DNA from: Streptomyces sp. NBC_01750 | Lineage (GTDB): Bacteria; Actinomycetota; Actinomycetes; Streptomycetales; Streptomycetaceae | Length of the DNA: 64,000 nucleotides | Direction: 5' to 3' | NCBI RefSeq assembly: GCF_035918095.1 | Contig: NZ_CP109137.1 | Location: forward strand, 62,001 to 126,000 | In this document: positions 9,354 to 17,906 of the stretch, one piece after another | Position numbering within the stretch: the first letter of the stretch is position 1 | Layout: each line of letters starts with the position of its first letter | Made by a program: the position numbers and the translations under genes | Notes under the pieces: generated by a model | Databases searched by the model: none | Told to the model about the DNA's origin: nothing | What the model saw: only the letters and a program-made list of their open reading frames with translations

Positions 9354-9965
9354 TCAGGAGCGGGTTCGGGTGTTGACGTAGGCGATGGTGCCGCCCGAGT
9401 GTGAGACAAGCCGGCTGCCCAGCAGCAGATCAGCGAGCATCCAGTCGGCCTGAGAGGAGGCAGTCACGTGATGGACGGGCGTGGCCAGGTCGGTGACGTA
9501 GCCCGCCAGCCGCGCGTGAGGGAAGGCATAGCGGCCCTGGGCGTTCTTCTCCCAGACTTCCAGGCCGGTCAGCACGGCCACCACGTAGCCCGACAGGGTC
9601 ACCGGCAGGACTCCGGCGGCCGCCACGCTCGGCGCATCGCAACGCCACCAGCCGCGCAGCGCCTTGAGAAGATCAGCAGGAGGGAGCCGAGTCGAGAAGC
9701 CGATCCACTGACGGTCCTCTTCTTGTACGCGCCGGGCCGCGTCGACGCGGAGCACGCCTATCTCGCGTGCGGGCAGGTGCTCCAGGGCGGCGGTGGGCCG
9801 GTCACGCAGGGCATGGACCGACTCGAGCGGCACCATCACTCGCACACCACGTCGGGACAGGTCAGGCAGCAGATCCGCGCGGACAAGGCGGCGGAAGGTC
9901 GTGATGGCGCAGCCGAGTTCCTCAGCGGTTTGCCCCGTCGTCAGCAGCACCTCAACCACCCCCAT
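9354..9965 (-). CDS. MerR/excisionase-like HTH DNA-binding protein
   Basis: The 203-aa protein has an N-terminal winged-helix of the MerR/excisionase type (LLTTGQTAEELGCAITTFRRLVRADLLPDLSRRGVRVMVP, residues about 8-45). An alpha/beta C-terminal part of about 150 residues is unassigned. GTG codons at the third and sixth positions are alternative starts. It is the first gene of a three-gene reverse operon with the polymerase-like and terminal-protein-like genes. A perfect 16-bp palindrome sits 11 bases upstream of its start, so autoregulation is likely. It may also recognise DNA ends or an origin. Function is otherwise unknown. Confidence 0.65.
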   Translation of the reverse strand: MGVVEVLLTTGQTAEELGCAITTFRRLVRADLLPDLSRRGVRVMVPLESVHALRDRPTAALEHLPAREIGVLRVDAARRVQEEDRQWIGFSTRLPPADLLKALRGWWRCDAPSVAAAGVLPVTLSGYVVAVLTGLEVWEKNAQGRYAFPHARLAGYVTDLATPVHHVTASSQADWMLADLLLGSRLVSHSGGTIAYVNTRTRS

Positions 9966-9976
9966 TCTTCAACCGT

Positions 9977-9992
9977 AATCAGATATCTGATT
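9977..9992. promoter_or_regulatory. Perfect 16-bp palindrome, probable operator
   Basis: AATCAGATATCTGATT is a perfect inverted repeat. Its flanks extend the dyad (accg(t) on the left and cggt on the right, with one bulged base). It lies 11 bases upstream of the HTH gene that leads the polymerase-like operon and is AT-rich against a GC-rich background. It is the obvious operator and probably overlaps the promoter. Confidence 0.65.
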
Positions 9993-10188
9993 CGGTATGT
10001 ACGTTAGTGGCATAGCCGAGGGAGGGTCAAACGTCTTCTCCAGCCGACGGCGCAGGGGCGAAGACGGGGTCCCTCCTCTCCTGTCGTGACGTCGCGTCAA
10101 GCGCCGATCTTCTGGCGTGGTTGGACGTTTTCGGGCACGGGAGCCTCTACGGGGTATCAGGCAAGCGGACCGGCTGGCGGGAGACGTC

Positions 10189-10431
10189 GTGGGGCAGGAG
10201 TCGTGGCTTGGATGGGTGCTCTTCACGGCGGGGCCAGTGGTGGGCACGATGGTGGCGGCGTGCGCCTACCGGTTGCGTGAGCGCTCTCGGTGGGACGGTC
10301 TCCTCAGGGTGATTCACACGGCCAGGGGCGGCACTCGGGTGCGGTACCGGTCACTGGACCGGGCGGGACGGGCTGTTGCGGAGTGGGATGTGACGATGGC
10401 GAAGGAGAGCCGGGATGAGCGCAGGCTCTGA
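10189..10431 (+). CDS. Small single-TM protein upstream of an ECF sigma factor
   Basis: GTG at 10189 is preceded by GGGAG at a proper distance and gives 80 aa. Residues 6-26 (WLGWVLFTAGPVVGTMVAACAY) form one membrane helix. A basic, cytoplasm-like tail follows (RLRERSRWDGLLRVIHTARGG...). The end overlaps the start of the sigma-factor gene at 10415 by 17 bases, so the two are coupled. It could be a membrane anchor or anti-sigma-like partner, but it has no zinc-anti-sigma motif. Function not recognised. Confidence 0.55.
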   Translation: MGQESWLGWVLFTAGPVVGTMVAACAYRLRERSRWDGLLRVIHTARGGTRVRYRSLDRAGRAVAEWDVTMAKESRDERRL

Positions 10432-10984
10432 CGACTGTCTCCCGCCATCTGGGCCGGAAGAGACACCTGAGCTGGCGCGGGCATGGAAAGAGTTCGAGGA
10501 CGTGTATCACACGCATGTCGGCGAAGTGTTGCGGGCGGCCACGTTGGCATCGCTCGGGTCGCGCAGCGACGGGTGGGATGCCACCCATCAAGCATTCGAG
10601 CAGGCTTGGCGGCGGATGCTCTCTCCCGACGGCCCGCCAGTGCACAACTGGGGTGCCTGGCTGCGACGATCAGCCGTCAGGTTCGCCCTGCGCTCGCGCC
10701 CTACCAGGGAGGTGGTTTCGCTCGAGGACACCGATCGGCCCGCGTCCGATGCCCCTCTCGATGACCAGGTGATAGCCAAGGAGTCCTGGAGGCAAGTGGT
10801 CACGGCACTGGGGCAGCTGTCAGCACGGCGGAGGGAAGCCGTGGTCCTGCGTTTCATTGCCGGCTACTCAACTGCGGAAACGGCGCAGATCATGGGTGTA
10901 GACGGCGGGACGGTGCGGAGTCTGGTGGAGCAGGCGAGGGCCTTCATACTGAACAGGACACGGCAGGAGGGCGACGATGGCTGA
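10415..10984 (+). CDS. ECF-type RNA polymerase sigma factor
   Basis: The 189-aa protein has a region 2 ([42 protein letters not shown], with an altered D-A-x-Q-x-x-F pattern) and a sigma-70 region 4 at residues about 130-180 ([44 protein letters not shown]). It overlaps the small membrane gene before it and the SepF-like gene after it (stop 10984, next start 10977). It therefore belongs to a tight three-gene operon. Its target promoters are not visible here. Confidence 0.88.
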   Translation: MSAGSDDCLPPSGPEETPELARAWKEFEDVYHTHVGEVLRAATLASLGSRSDGWDATHQAFEQAWRRMLSPDGPPVHNWGAWLRRSAVRFALRSRPTREVVSLEDTDRPASDAPLDDQVIAKESWRQVVTALGQLSARRREAVVLRFIAGYSTAETAQIMGVDGGTVRSLVEQARAFILNRTRQEGDDG

Positions 10985-11609
10985 GAGACCAGCGGACGAC
11001 GACGCCCTGTTGGCGCGAATCCTTGCGGAGGCTGAAGGCGGTATTCGTAGTCCCGGGCCGGGTGAACGGCAGAAAGGTCTGGAACGGCTGCGGCGAAAGC
11101 TCATGAAGGCGCCGGAGGGCGACGTCACACCTCGTTCCGCACCCAAGCGCGCTTCTTCGGCGGCTACCGGATCCGGACTGGAGGATCCCGCAGAGCCGGA
11201 TCGCAATGAGCTTCGCGTTGCCTCCGAGTCCGCTCAGGAAGAGGGGCATCGGATCGTCACGTTGTCGCCCACCAGTTACAGCGATGTCCGCGCCATCGGT
11301 GAGCTGTTCCGGGATGGCGTTCCGGTCCTCATCAACCTGACCTCCATGGAGACCTCAGCCGCCAAGCGCGTGGTGGACTTCGTGGCCGGTCTGGCCTTCG
11401 GCCTGCACGGCTCCCTCGACCGCGTGGCGCCTCGGGTCTTCCTGCTGGCCCCTGCGCAAACCCAGGCCGTCAGCGGGCAAGCCCCGGGCCGTTCGCAGGA
11501 CGGCCTCCTCCAAAGGATCCACGAGCCCACCGAGCGCACCATCTCGGAGGAGGAGGAATGGGACTCTGAAGTCGGCGCCGGGCCCTGGAATGTCCGACGC
11601 CGACCGTGA
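10977..11609 (+). CDS. SepF-like cell-division protein
   Basis: The 210-aa protein has a charged, disordered N-terminal 90 residues. A SepF core follows at about 92-160: [31 protein letters not shown], then the [24 protein letters not shown] stretch and VFLLAP. SepF helps tether and shape the FtsZ ring at the membrane. Streptomyces carry extra SepF-like proteins besides SepF. This one lacks an obvious N-terminal amphipathic helix and has an extra acidic tail ([10 protein letters not shown]). It is encoded in an operon with an ECF sigma factor, an unusual setting that suggests stress-linked control of division. Confidence 0.82.
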   Translation: MAERPADDDALLARILAEAEGGIRSPGPGERQKGLERLRRKLMKAPEGDVTPRSAPKRASSAATGSGLEDPAEPDRNELRVASESAQEEGHRIVTLSPTSYSDVRAIGELFRDGVPVLINLTSMETSAAKRVVDFVAGLAFGLHGSLDRVAPRVFLLAPAQTQAVSGQAPGRSQDGLLQRIHEPTERTISEEEEWDSEVGAGPWNVRRRP

Positions 11610-11802
11610 CAGGGACGCCGAACGCAGGACGGTGCATGAGGCGGTAGGGCCTCGCAGGCTGCAGGCCAGGCCGTACACGTCCTGTCTGATGTCGCTGGTG
11701 ACCTCCTGTCGACCATAGCGGTGGGTGAGGGGCCGGTGCCGACCGAGTGGTGGGTCGGCTCGCCGGCGCCGCCGGGTCGGTGTCGGCGAGCCTCGACGGC
11801 GT

Positions 11803-14172
11803 TCAGGCGTACAGCACAACCATCCCTCCGCTGGCCACGGCGAGTAGGGAGGAGTCCGGGGAGAACACCACGGACGAGATGCTCCCCTCGTGTCCGGTGA
11901 GGGGGTCGCCGATGGGAGTGCGGGTGGCTGGGTCCCACAGCCGCACGGTCCCGTCCTCACTTGTGGTGGCGAGGATGAGTCCGTCGGCGGAGAACGCCAG
12001 TGACGAGACGCCCCCGATATGGGTGAGGGGGTCGCCAATGGGGATGCGGCTGGCCGAGTCCCACAGCTGTAGCGCCGCGTTCGCGTGACCGGTGGCGAGG
12101 GTGCGCCCGTCGGGGGAGAACGCCACTGACCAAACTGGAGCCTTGTGGGTGAAGGGGTCGCCGACGGGGAGGCGGGTGGCTGGGTCCCACAGCCGCACGG
12201 TCGCATCGATGCCTACAGTGGCCAGGATGCCTCCGTCCGGGGAGAACGCCAGCGACGGAACCCACTGGTCGTGTCCGGTGAGAGGGTCGCCGATGGGAGT
12301 GCGGGTGGCTGGGTCCCACAGCCGCACGGTCCCGTCCTCACTTGTGGTGGCGAGGATGAGTCCGTCCGGGGAGAACGCCACGGACCAGATGCGCCCGTCG
12401 TGTCCAGTGAGAGGTGCCATCAGGGTGCGGGTCGCCGGGTCCCACAGCCGCACGGTCCCGTCCTCACTTGTGGTGGCGAGGATGAGTCCGTCCGGGGAGA
12501 ACGCCACGGACCAGATGCGCCCGTCGTGTCCAGTGAGAGGTGCCATCAGGGTGCGGGTCGCCGGGTCCCACAACCGTACGAGTCCCTCGTCGCTGCCGGT
12601 CGCGAGCAGGCGTCCGTCCGGAGAGAAAGCGGCGTCCCGAACACCGTCTCGGTGTTCGAGTGGCGGGGCGAGCTCAAGGGAACGACCGTGTCGCATGCCG
12701 TGGAGGACCGCCCGGGCGGCGAGCGGCATCGCGTCGTGCCTTCCCGGCAGCGTGCCAGCAGCGTGCCAAAGCCGCATGGTTCCGTCGACGCTGCCAGCGG
12801 CGAGGAGGTGTCCGTCCGGCGAGAACGCTACCGAGCGGACGTCGCTTGTGTGGCTGAGGGGGTCGCCGACAGGGGTGCGGGTGGCTGGATCCCACAGCCG
12901 CACCGTTCCACCATGGACCCCGACGGCGAGGAGTTGCCCGTCCGGCGAGAACGCCACCGACCACACGACCTGCTCGTGGTGGAGGGGCTCGCCGACGGGC
13001 ATGCGGGTGACCGGATCCCACAACCGCACGGTCTTGTTCGAGTGGGCGACGGCGAGCAAGCGCCCGTCCGGGGAGAACGCCAGCGACTCGACCCACTCGC
13101 CGTGGTCGGCACGGGGGGCGCGTGTGAGGGGCTCGCCGACAGGGGCGCAGGTTGCCGGATTCCACAGCCGCACCGTTCCGTCCTGGCCCCCGGACGCGAG
13201 CAGTTGTCCGTCCGGGGAGAACGCCAGTGACAAGACCAGCTTGCCTTGACCGGTGAGGGGATCACCGACGGGTACCCATGTGATCGGCTCCCACAACTGC
13301 ACACTCCCGTCCCCCAAGGCGGTAGAAAGCAAGCGCCCGTCCGGAGAGAACGCCAGCGATAGCACTGCCCTGTGGCTGGTAAGAGGGTCGCCGACCGGGG
13401 TACGGGTGACCGGATCCCACAACTGCACAGTTCGATAGTCGGCAGTAGCCAGTAGGCGCCCGTCTGGCGAGAACGCCAGCGATACCGCCGTGTCATTGCC
13501 GGTCTGGATAAGTGGGGCGCCAAGGGGAGCGCGGGTGAGGGGATCCCACAGCCGCGCGGTTCCACTGTGGCTGCCGGTGGCGAGCGACCGCCCGTCCGGG
13601 GAGAACACCACTGACATGACCGCCGCATCGCAACTGGCGAAGGTGTCAGCCAGGACGAAGCCAGCGCTTGATTCCAGTGGCGACTGAGAAATTCCAGCCG
13701 GTTCAGGCGACGTGCCCGTGAGGTCTGTTAGAGCTCCGGGCTCCGCGTGGGCACAGGACGGGACCGTCTCCGACTCAAACACTTGTCGGGGCATGGTGTG
13801 TTCCCCATCAGCGACGGTGCGTCGGCGCGCGGCGCGAACTTCCTCGAGTGCCACCCAGCGTCCCCGCCACGGTTCCAAAGCCGGGTCCTGGCGCGCGGGC
13901 GGGTCTACCTCCTCGCCATCCCGGTAGGACAGCACCGTGCGCACGAGCCACAGCAGTCGGTCCAGGGACGAGGGGCCCCGCCGGCCCCCGAACACCTCGC
14001 TCATGGACCCCTTCGAGATTGCACACCGCGCCCCGAACAGCCTCTCCCCACGCGCCCGGATCCGGTCGTAGGACGGGGCACCACGCCGGCGCTTGAGGTC
14101 GGTGAGCTCCTGCCCCAGCTCCCGCAGCGCGCCCTCGTACCTGTGATCGCTGTCCGCGCCGATAAGTGCCAT
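11803..14172 (-). CDS. XRE-type HTH plus 14 WD40 repeats
   Basis: The 789-aa protein begins with an XRE-like domain (residues 1-75, including ISKGSMSEVFGGRRGPSSLDRLLWLVR). A 100-residue linker leads to fourteen WD40 blades marked by xVAFSPDGxxLAT...VRLWDPATR. Fourteen blades fit two seven-bladed propellers. This arrangement is common in actinomycete regulators that use the propeller as a protein-interaction platform. Blades 9 and 10 are encoded by two 126-bp units that look identical by eye, so the array is expanding or homogenising. No kinase or NTPase domain is present between the HTH and the propeller, unlike many relatives. It is convergent with the SepF-like gene. Confidence 0.85.
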   Translation of the reverse strand: MALIGADSDHRYEGALRELGQELTDLKRRRGAPSYDRIRARGERLFGARCAISKGSMSEVFGGRRGPSSLDRLLWLVRTVLSYRDGEEVDPPARQDPALEPWRGRWVALEEVRAARRRTVADGEHTMPRQVFESETVPSCAHAEPGALTDLTGTSPEPAGISQSPLESSAGFVLADTFASCDAAVMSVVFSPDGRSLATGSHSGTARLWDPLTRAPLGAPLIQTGNDTAVSLAFSPDGRLLATADYRTVQLWDPVTRTPVGDPLTSHRAVLSLAFSPDGRLLSTALGDGSVQLWEPITWVPVGDPLTGQGKLVLSLAFSPDGQLLASGGQDGTVRLWNPATCAPVGEPLTRAPRADHGEWVESLAFSPDGRLLAVAHSNKTVRLWDPVTRMPVGEPLHHEQVVWSVAFSPDGQLLAVGVHGGTVRLWDPATRTPVGDPLSHTSDVRSVAFSPDGHLLAAGSVDGTMRLWHAAGTLPGRHDAMPLAARAVLHGMRHGRSLELAPPLEHRDGVRDAAFSPDGRLLATGSDEGLVRLWDPATRTLMAPLTGHDGRIWSVAFSPDGLILATTSEDGTVRLWDPATRTLMAPLTGHDGRIWSVAFSPDGLILATTSEDGTVRLWDPATRTPIGDPLTGHDQWVPSLAFSPDGGILATVGIDATVRLWDPATRLPVGDPFTHKAPVWSVAFSPDGRTLATGHANAALQLWDSASRIPIGDPLTHIGGVSSLAFSADGLILATTSEDGTVRLWDPATRTPIGDPLTGHEGSISSVVFSPDSSLLAVASGGMVVLYA
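12311..12562. repeat. Two tandem 126-bp WD40 units
   Basis: Bases 12311-12436 and 12437-12562 appear identical on reading, and each encodes one complete 42-residue blade of the WD40 protein. Neighbouring blades are diverged, so this is a recent duplication or gene conversion. An assembler could easily collapse or expand it. Confidence 0.85.
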
Positions 14173-14352
14173 GCCGCCCCCTTCTCCCCATGGACAACAC
14201 AGTAGGACCGCTGGCGCTGAACAGCGCGGAACTCACCTGAACACTGCGGAACACGATGCCAGTTGTTCGAAACCGCGTGCCCACTGGTCGAAGTTCGACG
14301 GGACTGTTCGACCTGTGCAGGTCAGCGACCTGCGCGAGGCCAAGGTAAAGGC

Positions 14353-14592
14353 ATGACGCAAATGACGCCGCCGCTGGCGAACCCCGACACTGCAAACAGC
14401 TCCGCGCCGGAGCCGCCGTTCGTCTCCCTGCACACCGCCGTCGTCCTGCTGACCGCGCTCGTCATCGGGCTCGTGATTGGCGGCCTGACCGCGCTTGCCG
14501 ACGCCCCAATCGCGGTCGCTGTGCTGGCTGGCCTCACTGGGGCCGGCCCCAGCGTGCCCGCCCTACGCTCCCTCATCGACAGGCACCGTTGA
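14353..14592 (+). CDS. Small two-TM protein
   Basis: ATG at 14353 gives 79 aa. A Pro/Ser/Thr-rich N-terminus leads to a long hydrophobic stretch at residues 27-50 (TAVVLLTALVIGLVIGGLTAL) and a second one at 53-70 (APIAVAVLAGLTGAGP). It ends with the basic LIDRHR. The frame is open further upstream to 14263, but the AAGG motif 10 bases before 14353 supports the later start. It stands alone between a divergent WD40 gene and the XRE-DUF488 gene. Function unknown. Confidence 0.55.
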   Translation: MTQMTPPLANPDTANSSAPEPPFVSLHTAVVLLTALVIGLVIGGLTALADAPIAVAVLAGLTGAGPSVPALRSLIDRHR

Positions 14593-14820
14593 GTACCTAT
14601 CCGGTCTGCGACCTCCCGGGCGCCGAGTCCCCTCTGTGCTTGGCACAGACGCGAGCGCGGCCGACGGTCGGCACTGGTACGTGCGGCACCGACAACGGCC
14701 CTGGACACGAAGCATTTGGGATTCGCAGGGAAAGCACTGGAGTTGGGAGCACGCGTGCCGCACTGGCGTGGGCCTTGGCGATTAGCACTTCCATTCAAAT
14801 GGAAGTTAGGATCGCGGCCC

Positions 14821-15507
14821 ATGGCCGGTCGACCAGCAGCAAGTCCTCAGGAACGAGCCCGCGCACGGGCCTTGGCTCAACAGATCCGCTCCCTGCGCAC
14901 AGCTCGCGGGTGGACACGTGAACGTTTGGCCAAGGAAGCCGGGCTGCATACGCGGACCCTGGTACGGCTGGAGAGCGAAGGCCCGATCCAGCCGGGCTTC
15001 TTCACTGTAGGAGCTCTCGCCCAGGCGCTAGAAGTCTCGCTCGATGATCTCCTGCGGACGGCACAGCTGGAACCTGGACTGTGGTCGGCGGGCTACGAAG
15101 GCAGAAGCATCGACTCCTTCGTCGCAGCCCTGGTAGATGCACAGATCGATACCGTCGCTGACGTCCGGCTGACACCGATCAGCCGTAAGCCGGGCTTCAG
15201 CAAGACGCGTCTGCGCGACGCCCTGGCAGCAGCAGGCATCGAGTACACGCATCTGCGCGGGCTGGGGAATCCGAAAGAGAATCGCGCCCCGTTCTGGGAG
15301 GGACGCGTGGCGGAGGGTCGCGCCACCTTCCGTGGCCTGCTGCGCGCGGACGCCGCTGCTGAGAACCTGGCTGACCTGACTGAGCGGGCACGGTCGTCGC
15401 GGGTTGCGGTCCTGTGTTTCGAGCAGGACGAGCAGTGCTGTCACCGCAAGGTGGTACTGGATGTCGTCGGGCGGGCCGCTGGGGTGTCCGTTCTCCCGCT
15501 GGCCTGA
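14821..15507 (+). CDS. XRE HTH-DUF488 fusion protein
   Basis: The 228-aa product from ATG 14821 has an XRE domain at residues about 15-70 (LAQQIRSLRTARGWTRERLAKEAGLHTRTLVRLE). A DUF488 domain fills residues 80-225: SAGYEGRSIDSFVAALVDAQIDTVADVRLTPISRKPGFSKTRL, then YTHLRGLGNP, and the CFEQDEQCCHRKVV segment with conserved Cys/His. DUF488 is frequent in phage-defence and nucleic-acid contexts, but its reaction is not established. Fusion to a DNA-binding domain suggests a sensor-regulator. The next gene encodes a protein family often found beside DUF488. Confidence 0.8.
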   Translation: MAGRPAASPQERARARALAQQIRSLRTARGWTRERLAKEAGLHTRTLVRLESEGPIQPGFFTVGALAQALEVSLDDLLRTAQLEPGLWSAGYEGRSIDSFVAALVDAQIDTVADVRLTPISRKPGFSKTRLRDALAAAGIEYTHLRGLGNPKENRAPFWEGRVAEGRATFRGLLRADAAAENLADLTERARSSRVAVLCFEQDEQCCHRKVVLDVVGRAAGVSVLPLA

Positions 15508-15596
15508 GCTCTTGGCAGTCACGTATGCCCTCTTGCGCCGGAAGGCCCCTTCTCTTCCAATCTGACCAGGAGTGCCTCGTCGGAGAAGGGGAGTCC

Positions 15597-16022
15597 GTGG
15601 CGGGAAAACGGCAACGCGCCCGGATCATGATCACCGTCAAGACGTATCCGGAACTGTCCGCGAAGTACCGGGAAACCAGCTGCGTGGCCGGCATCCGGCT
15701 CGACCTGGATACACCCCGGCAAGTGCGCCTGTTCCCGGTCCCCTACCGGCTGTTGGCCGAGGAGAGCCAGTTCGCGAAGTACTCCGTGATCGAGGTGGAC
15801 GTCCAGCAGCACGACCGCGACCGGCGCCCCGAGAGTTTGCGGCCTGACCTCGACACGCTGAAGGTTGTCGTCGACCGGATACCCACCGACGACGGGTGGG
15901 CTGAACGCTTCCGGCACCTCAGGCCGCTCGTTGCGCCTTCACTGTGCGCCATCAGACGCGAACAGGAAGCGCACGGATCGCATCTGCGGTGCGGGGGTTC
16001 GACGAAGTCCGGAACGACCTGA
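15597..16022 (+). pseudogene. Conserved hypothetical beside DUF488, probably 3'-frameshifted
   Basis: GTG 15597 has a strong GAGAAGGGGA site and gives 141 aa beginning with a basic tail. It continues ITVKTYPELSAKYRETSCVAGIRLD...RLFPVPYRLL, a family I know from actinomycetes as a DUF488 neighbour of unknown function. Near residue 125 (SLCAIRREQEAHG) the sequence turns into an unrelated tail. The expected continuation (RIASAVRGFDEVRNDL, with the usual V-x-x-V-D-E-V pattern) appears in the next frame from about 15975. A one-base indel there probably truncates the protein. The following open frame carries the rest. Confidence 0.5.
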
Positions 16023-16498
16023 GGTGCCGGACTCGCGCCGCGTACCGGGCAGGGGAAGCAGCGGAGATCCTCGTCAAGAGAGTCTCCGGACGGATTCCGG
16101 AGGATGAGGTACTCGGACTCCTCAGGGCCCACGATGAGGCCGAGAAGGCGACGAAGCTGATCGCTCAGCTCTTCCACGACCCAGAGCACAAGGTGTGGGT
16201 CGGGATCTCCGACAGCAACCGGCTGCTCCTGCACCTGTTCCCGTCGTTCAGCCAGGAAATCAACTATGAGGAATGGCTACGCTCTGACGACGACGGAGAC
16301 TGGGGCCCAGACCCGTGGGGCTATCGCGCGGGTGTGGAAGTAGCAGGGAAATTCCTAGCCACACTGGCGCCCCACTACACAGCCTTCTGCAGCGGCGAGC
16401 AGGCAACAGCCGTCCACCTGGCCCCGTCCGAACCGCCGTACCCGGGAATGGTGCGCATCGAGCCCTTGCCTACCCAGCCGTCGGCCGAGACAGCGTGA
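15989..16498 (+). CDS. Hypothetical protein
   Basis: From GTG 15989 the frame gives 169 aa, and an ATG at 15944 is also possible. The first 12 residues look like the lost end of the preceding protein. The remainder (AAYRAGEAAEILVKRVSGRIPEDEVLGLLRAHDEAEKATKLIAQL, then HKVWVGISDSNRLLLHLFPSFSQEINYEEW) is a mixed alpha/beta, acidic protein with no motif I recognise. Codon bias is normal for the region. The true start could lie further downstream. Confidence 0.45.
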   Translation: MRGFDEVRNDLRCRTRAAYRAGEAAEILVKRVSGRIPEDEVLGLLRAHDEAEKATKLIAQLFHDPEHKVWVGISDSNRLLLHLFPSFSQEINYEEWLRSDDDGDWGPDPWGYRAGVEVAGKFLATLAPHYTAFCSGEQATAVHLAPSEPPYPGMVRIEPLPTQPSAETA

Positions 16499-16773
16499 CC
16501 CCGGTGCTGTCCCGCCTTGCACCAACCCCCGGATAGGCCGCAGCGGCCGCGAGTTTGGCATCCGGGCGCCAAGACCATCACCGCGGAGCTTGCCGACAAC
16601 CAGCTCGTCGTCCGCTTCGACGACGCGCTGCTGAATCTGTGATGCCAGCTCCCGTGCCAGCACTTGGAAGCCCCGACCGTGCCCCTCGAAAAGGTGGCAG
16701 GCGGTCGTCAGCCCTTGATCTAAGGCGCGCACTGTGCCGTCCGCATTCGTATCGGAAGCGAAGGAAGTTCATT

Positions 16774-17532
16774 GTGAGCAAGCGAAAGAAGCCCGGGCGG
16801 CAGTCCAGGGCAGGCTTCACCGGCCGCCGGACCGTGGTGGCCGACATGCTCGAAATCGGTGCCGCGCACGGCAGCTTGACGATGCGCGCGGGACGCGACG
16901 ACGGGCAGCTCGTCTGCATCGTTCTGCCGGCACCGGTGCTGCCGAGCTTCATGAAGAATCTCGGTCACGCCCGCCTCGACGCGGAGGAGGAGTACTGGAG
17001 CGTGATTCACCACGTCACCACCTCCACTCCTGTGAGCGGCCCGGACGGCATCCCGCGTGCCATCGAGAAATGGCTGCTGGCGCAGAACTGGAGCAAGGTG
17101 CTCGCTGCCGCGGCGGGCGACGCACCCGACTCTCTGGCACTGATCACGCACGCGGGCCACATCGGGCTGCGGCTGGCGCCCCCGTATACAACGGGCAGGG
17201 CCTTGGCCATCTTCGACCCTATGCAGTTCCAGCGGCTGGAACAGAGCCTGCTTCACGCCTGCCGCGAAGCACACGAGCAAGCGGTGAACGGCACTGGCCA
17301 TCCCCTCGAAACAGCCGCGCTGGCCCTGCGACACATCTCGTCTCAGCCCTGGCCGCCCCCCGCGCAGCCCACACTGCCGACTCAGCAGGAAGCTGCCGCA
17401 TTCATGCAGAAGAGATACGAGGCGTCGATCTGGAGTCTTCCGACACAACCTGAGGCGACGAAAAGGAGGGCCGAGGCGTCGTCGACTGGCAGGTCGAAGC
17501 AGGACTCGCTCCCAACAGAGGCTTCGGCGTGA
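16774..17532 (+). CDS. Hypothetical protein
   Basis: GTG 16774 follows GAAGGAAG and gives 252 aa. The N-terminus is very basic (MSKRKKPGRQSRAGFTGRRT). An alpha/beta middle region includes LVCIVLPAPVLPSFMKNLGHARLDAEEEYWSV, and the tail is Ser/Thr/Gln-rich. No signal peptide, membrane helix or catalytic motif is visible. The open frame continues upstream to 16555, but that part reads like non-coding sequence. I do not recognise the family. Confidence 0.6.
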   Translation: MSKRKKPGRQSRAGFTGRRTVVADMLEIGAAHGSLTMRAGRDDGQLVCIVLPAPVLPSFMKNLGHARLDAEEEYWSVIHHVTTSTPVSGPDGIPRAIEKWLLAQNWSKVLAAAAGDAPDSLALITHAGHIGLRLAPPYTTGRALAIFDPMQFQRLEQSLLHACREAHEQAVNGTGHPLETAALALRHISSQPWPPPAQPTLPTQQEAAAFMQKRYEASIWSLPTQPEATKRRAEASSTGRSKQDSLPTEASA

Positions 17533-17906
17533 CACGTCCAGCCGTTTCCGCATCCGCGCCGACCAGCAACCGGAACCTTGTTCCGGACGCGCCGAGGCCG
17601 GACAAGGGTTCTAGGGCTTCCGCAACGTACCCACGCGTGCTGCCGATCGCTGAGACTGCCGCTGCCCCTGCCCGCCGCACCCTGGTCCCCCGGGGAACGG
17701 CGGGCAGTGGTTCCTGCGCCCTGGGCAGCCTCCGTGAGGGCCTGGCGCCACGCCAGGGTTCCGGCGTCACGGGTCACACGCGGCCGGTCCCAGGGGCCAC
17801 CGACGTACTCCACCAGGCCAGCACCACCGCCGCCGCCGGAGGTGCACGAGCCGGAGGCGGTCGTCCAGCGGAAGAATGGATGCTGAGGAATCCGACCCGT
17901 TGAGGA
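17533..17906. other. Intergenic region without convincing genes
   Basis: This stretch of about 370 bases separates a forward gene from the convergent cyclase-like gene. Only overlapping shadow frames are present, none with codon bias and a start site together. No tRNA or strong T-tailed hairpin was seen. Confidence 0.5.

Noticed and set aside
11355..12206. Reverse frames with Pro/Thr/Ser repeats inside the WD40 gene
   Set aside because: These are out-of-frame readings of the WD40 repeats, hence their regular repetition.
12311..12562. Regular repeats that might be a CRISPR array
   Set aside because: The units are 126 bp, encode WD40 blades in frame and lack unique spacers.
16555..16642. Reading WHPGAKTITAELADNQLVVRFDDALLNL before a stop, looking like the tail of a transposase
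   Set aside because: Only 28 residues, with no upstream continuation and no inverted repeat found; too short to call a mobile-element relic.
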